This document shows positions 22,634-24,187 of a DNA stretch of 24,187 nucleotides, piece after piece (positions within the stretch are counted from its first letter, which is position 1; each line of letters begins with the position of its first letter). The stretch covers positions 1 through 24,187 of the forward strand of contig USAC01000025.1 in NCBI GenBank assembly GCA_900552475.1, read 5' to 3'. The position numbers and the translations under genes are program-made. The stretch is from an uncultured Eubacteriales bacterium. Its GTDB lineage: Bacteria; Bacillota; Clostridia; Oscillospirales; Oscillospiraceae. The notes under the pieces were generated by a model. That model was not told the DNA's origin. It saw only the letters and a program-made list of their open reading frames with translations, and did not search any database.

Positions 22634-24001
22634 TCACTTGCCGACGCAGAAGCGGGAGAAGATCGTCGCCACGAGGTCGTCGCGCACGCGCTTGCCGCTG
22701 AACTCGGCCAGCGCCTCCAGCGCCTCCTCCGCGTCGGTCAGCACCGCGTCCGGCGAAAGGCCGCTGCGCAGCGCCTGCTCCGCACGGCGCACCGCATCGA
22801 GCGCACGCTGGGCGCTCTCGGCCTGCCGCGCGTTCGTCAGAAGCTCTCCGCGCGGCGTCTCGCCCCCGGCAAAGAGCTCCTCCACCGCGCGGCACAGCGC
22901 GTCCACGCCCGCGCCGCTGCGCGCCGAGAGGGGGATCACCTCGCCGAAGCGTACCCGCAGCGCCGCCGTGTCCAGCACCTGCGGCAGATCCGCCTTGTTC
23001 ACGAGTACGAGCATCCGCCGCGCCCGCCGCGCGGCCGCGATGGCTTCCTCGTCCTCCCGCGTGAGCGGGGCCGAGCCGTCGAGCACCAGCAGCGCCAGCT
23101 CCGCGCGCTGCGCGGCCTGCTGCGCGCGCTCGACGCCGAGCCGCTCGACCGTATCCGCCGCGTCGCGGATGCCCGCCGTGTCGCACAGGCGCAGCAGCAC
23201 GCTCCCGACGAGCACCTTCTCTTCGACCGTGTCGCGCGTCGTTCCGGCGATGTCGGTCACGATGGCGCGGTCATAGCCGAGCAGGGCGTTGAGCAGCGAA
23301 GACTTGCCCGCGTTGGGCTTTCCGAGGATGACTGCCGGGACGCCGGACTTGAGAAGTCTGCCGCGCGAGAACGTCGCGAGCAGCGCGTCGAGCCGCTCGG
23401 CGCTTTCTGCGAGCGTCTGCTCGATCTGCGCCTGCTGCAGCGGCTCGATCTCCTCGTCGGGATAGTCGACGATGGCGTAAAACCGCGACACCACGTCCAT
23501 CAGCGCGTCGTAGATTCCCCCGACGGAGCGGCTCATGCGCCCCTGCAGCTGACCGACGGCGTTGCGCGCCGCCCCGGCGCTCTCGGCGTCGATGAGGTCG
23601 GCCACGGACTCCGCCTGAATGAGGTCCATCCGCCCGCTGAGAAAGGCGCGCTGGGTGAATTCGCCGCCGCGCGCCTGCCGCGCACCGCGGGCAAAGGCGG
23701 CGGCGAGCACCTCGTCGAGCACGACGGGTGAGCCGTGGCAGTGAATCTCCGCGCAGTCCTCGCCGGTGTAGCTGTTCGGCCCCGGGAAGAGCACGGCCAG
23801 CGCCTCGTCGATGACGCCGCCGCTGCGGTCGAGCGCGCGGCCGAACACCAGTTTCCGCGGCGTCTGCGCGCTCATCGGGCGGCCGTTTGCGGGGGCAAAG
23901 ACCCCGTCGAGGATGCGGCGGGTATCCGGCCCCGTCAGGCGCACGATTCCGATGGCCGAGGGGGCCTGGATGGTGGCGATGGCGGCGATGGTATCAGGCA
24001 T
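22634..24001 (-). CDS. mnmE: tRNA modification GTPase MnmE
   Basis: This is a 455-residue GTPase that, with MnmG, adds a carboxymethylaminomethyl group to wobble U34 of certain tRNAs. The N-terminal tetrahydrofolate-binding domain begins DTIAAIATIQAPSAIGIVRLTG and holds GPNSYTGEDCAEIHCHG (74-90). The inserted G domain has GKPNAGKS (227-234), TTRD (254-257), DTAG (274-277) and NKAD (335-338). The protein ends with FCVGK, containing the conserved catalytic-domain Cys. ATG 23999-24001 has AAGGAAG and a normal family start; the longer upstream frame runs through repeat family 2 and is not coding. MnmG is not in the window. No classical terminator was seen before the 120-bp gap to degV. Confidence 0.97.
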   Translation of the reverse strand: MPDTIAAIATIQAPSAIGIVRLTGPDTRRILDGVFAPANGRPMSAQTPRKLVFGRALDRSGGVIDEALAVLFPGPNSYTGEDCAEIHCHGSPVVLDEVLAAAFARGARQARGGEFTQRAFLSGRMDLIQAESVADLIDAESAGAARNAVGQLQGRMSRSVGGIYDALMDVVSRFYAIVDYPDEEIEPLQQAQIEQTLAESAERLDALLATFSRGRLLKSGVPAVILGKPNAGKSSLLNALLGYDRAIVTDIAGTTRDTVEEKVLVGSVLLRLCDTAGIRDAADTVERLGVERAQQAAQRAELALLVLDGSAPLTREDEEAIAAARRARRMLVLVNKADLPQVLDTAALRVRFGEVIPLSARSGAGVDALCRAVEELFAGGETPRGELLTNARQAESAQRALDAVRRAEQALRSGLSPDAVLTDAEEALEALAEFSGKRVRDDLVATIFSRFCVGK

Positions 24002-24035
24002 GGCGTACACTTCCTTTTTGCAGGTTATCTTATGC

Positions 24036-24064
24036 AGTATAGCATATCCGCGGGCGGTTGGGAA
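24036..24064 (-). promoter_or_regulatory. Promoter of mnmE
   Basis: On the minus strand a -10 TATACT (24036-24041) with extended TGC and a -35 TTCCCA (24059-24064) at 17 bp are present. The leader is about 30 nt. Confidence 0.65.
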
Positions 24065-24080
24065 GATGATGCGGGGTATG

Positions 24081-24175
24081 TTGTGCCTTCGGCGACATAC
24101 TTTTTGCCAGCAGCGGCAAAAAGTATGCAAAAAACGCCGCCAAAACCAAGGTCTTGGAAATCACCGAAGCGCCGC
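24081..24175 (+). repeat. Intergenic repeat family 2, copy 2
   Basis: A 13-bp perfect hairpin (24096-24108/24115-24127; loop AGCAGC), then AAAAAACGCCGC, then a short second hairpin (CCAAG/CTTGG, 24146-24157) repeat the order of the copy at 15911-16002. It lies directly upstream of the mnmE promoter and may continue past the window edge. Confidence 0.75.
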
Positions 24176-24187
24176 CAGCGGCGGATG

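Overview
The window looks like chromosome of a GC-rich, endospore-lineage Clostridia, most likely Oscillospirales (Oscillospiraceae or a relative). The evidence is an Rnf subunit, spoVAC, a DUF975 membrane protein, YitT, DegV, strong AGGAGG-type ribosome sites, TTGACA-17-TATAAT promoters, and a high-GC coding style with many intergenic palindromes. This placement is inference from gene content; no marker gene was compared. No phage, plasmid, IS transposase or CRISPR array is visible.

Left part (1-7212): the 5' two-fifths of rnfC on the minus strand; a DUF975 membrane protein; a small zinc-ribbon protein; a glycerol kinase gene broken by one in-frame TGA; an alpha/beta hydrolase divergent from it; and ftsH, convergent with the hydrolase across a terminator shared by both stop codons. 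Middle (7213-13546): rlmB-type rRNA methyltransferase in tandem with a degenerate P1B-ATPase-like membrane protein that is split by an in-frame TAA; hemW with a two-cluster ferredoxin; a solitary spoVAC behind a candidate forespore promoter; and a two-TM protein of unknown function.

Right part (13547-24187): three DnaA-box-like 9-mers precede a divergent type IIA topoisomerase pair (parE-like, parC-like). The two genes are separated by 576 bp of repeats, including a 242-bp MITE-like unit. A YitT-family protein and a lipoprotein follow parC, then tRNA-Gly(GCC) with a consensus promoter and terminator and a partial copy of its own 3' end 168 bp downstream. On the minus strand, mnmE, degV and prmA close the window; degV and prmA are only 3 nt apart.

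Most genes are housekeeping. The less ordinary content is (1) the P-type-ATPase-like pseudoenzyme, (2) two genes each disrupted by a single in-frame stop, (3) two families of structured intergenic repeats placed at gene ends, one with paired base changes in its hairpin, (4) the DnaA-box cluster, and (5) two overlapping face-to-face extended -10 promoters inside one perfect inverted repeat. I found no clear multi-gene novel system; the pseudo-ATPase and the repeat families are the best candidates for something undescribed.
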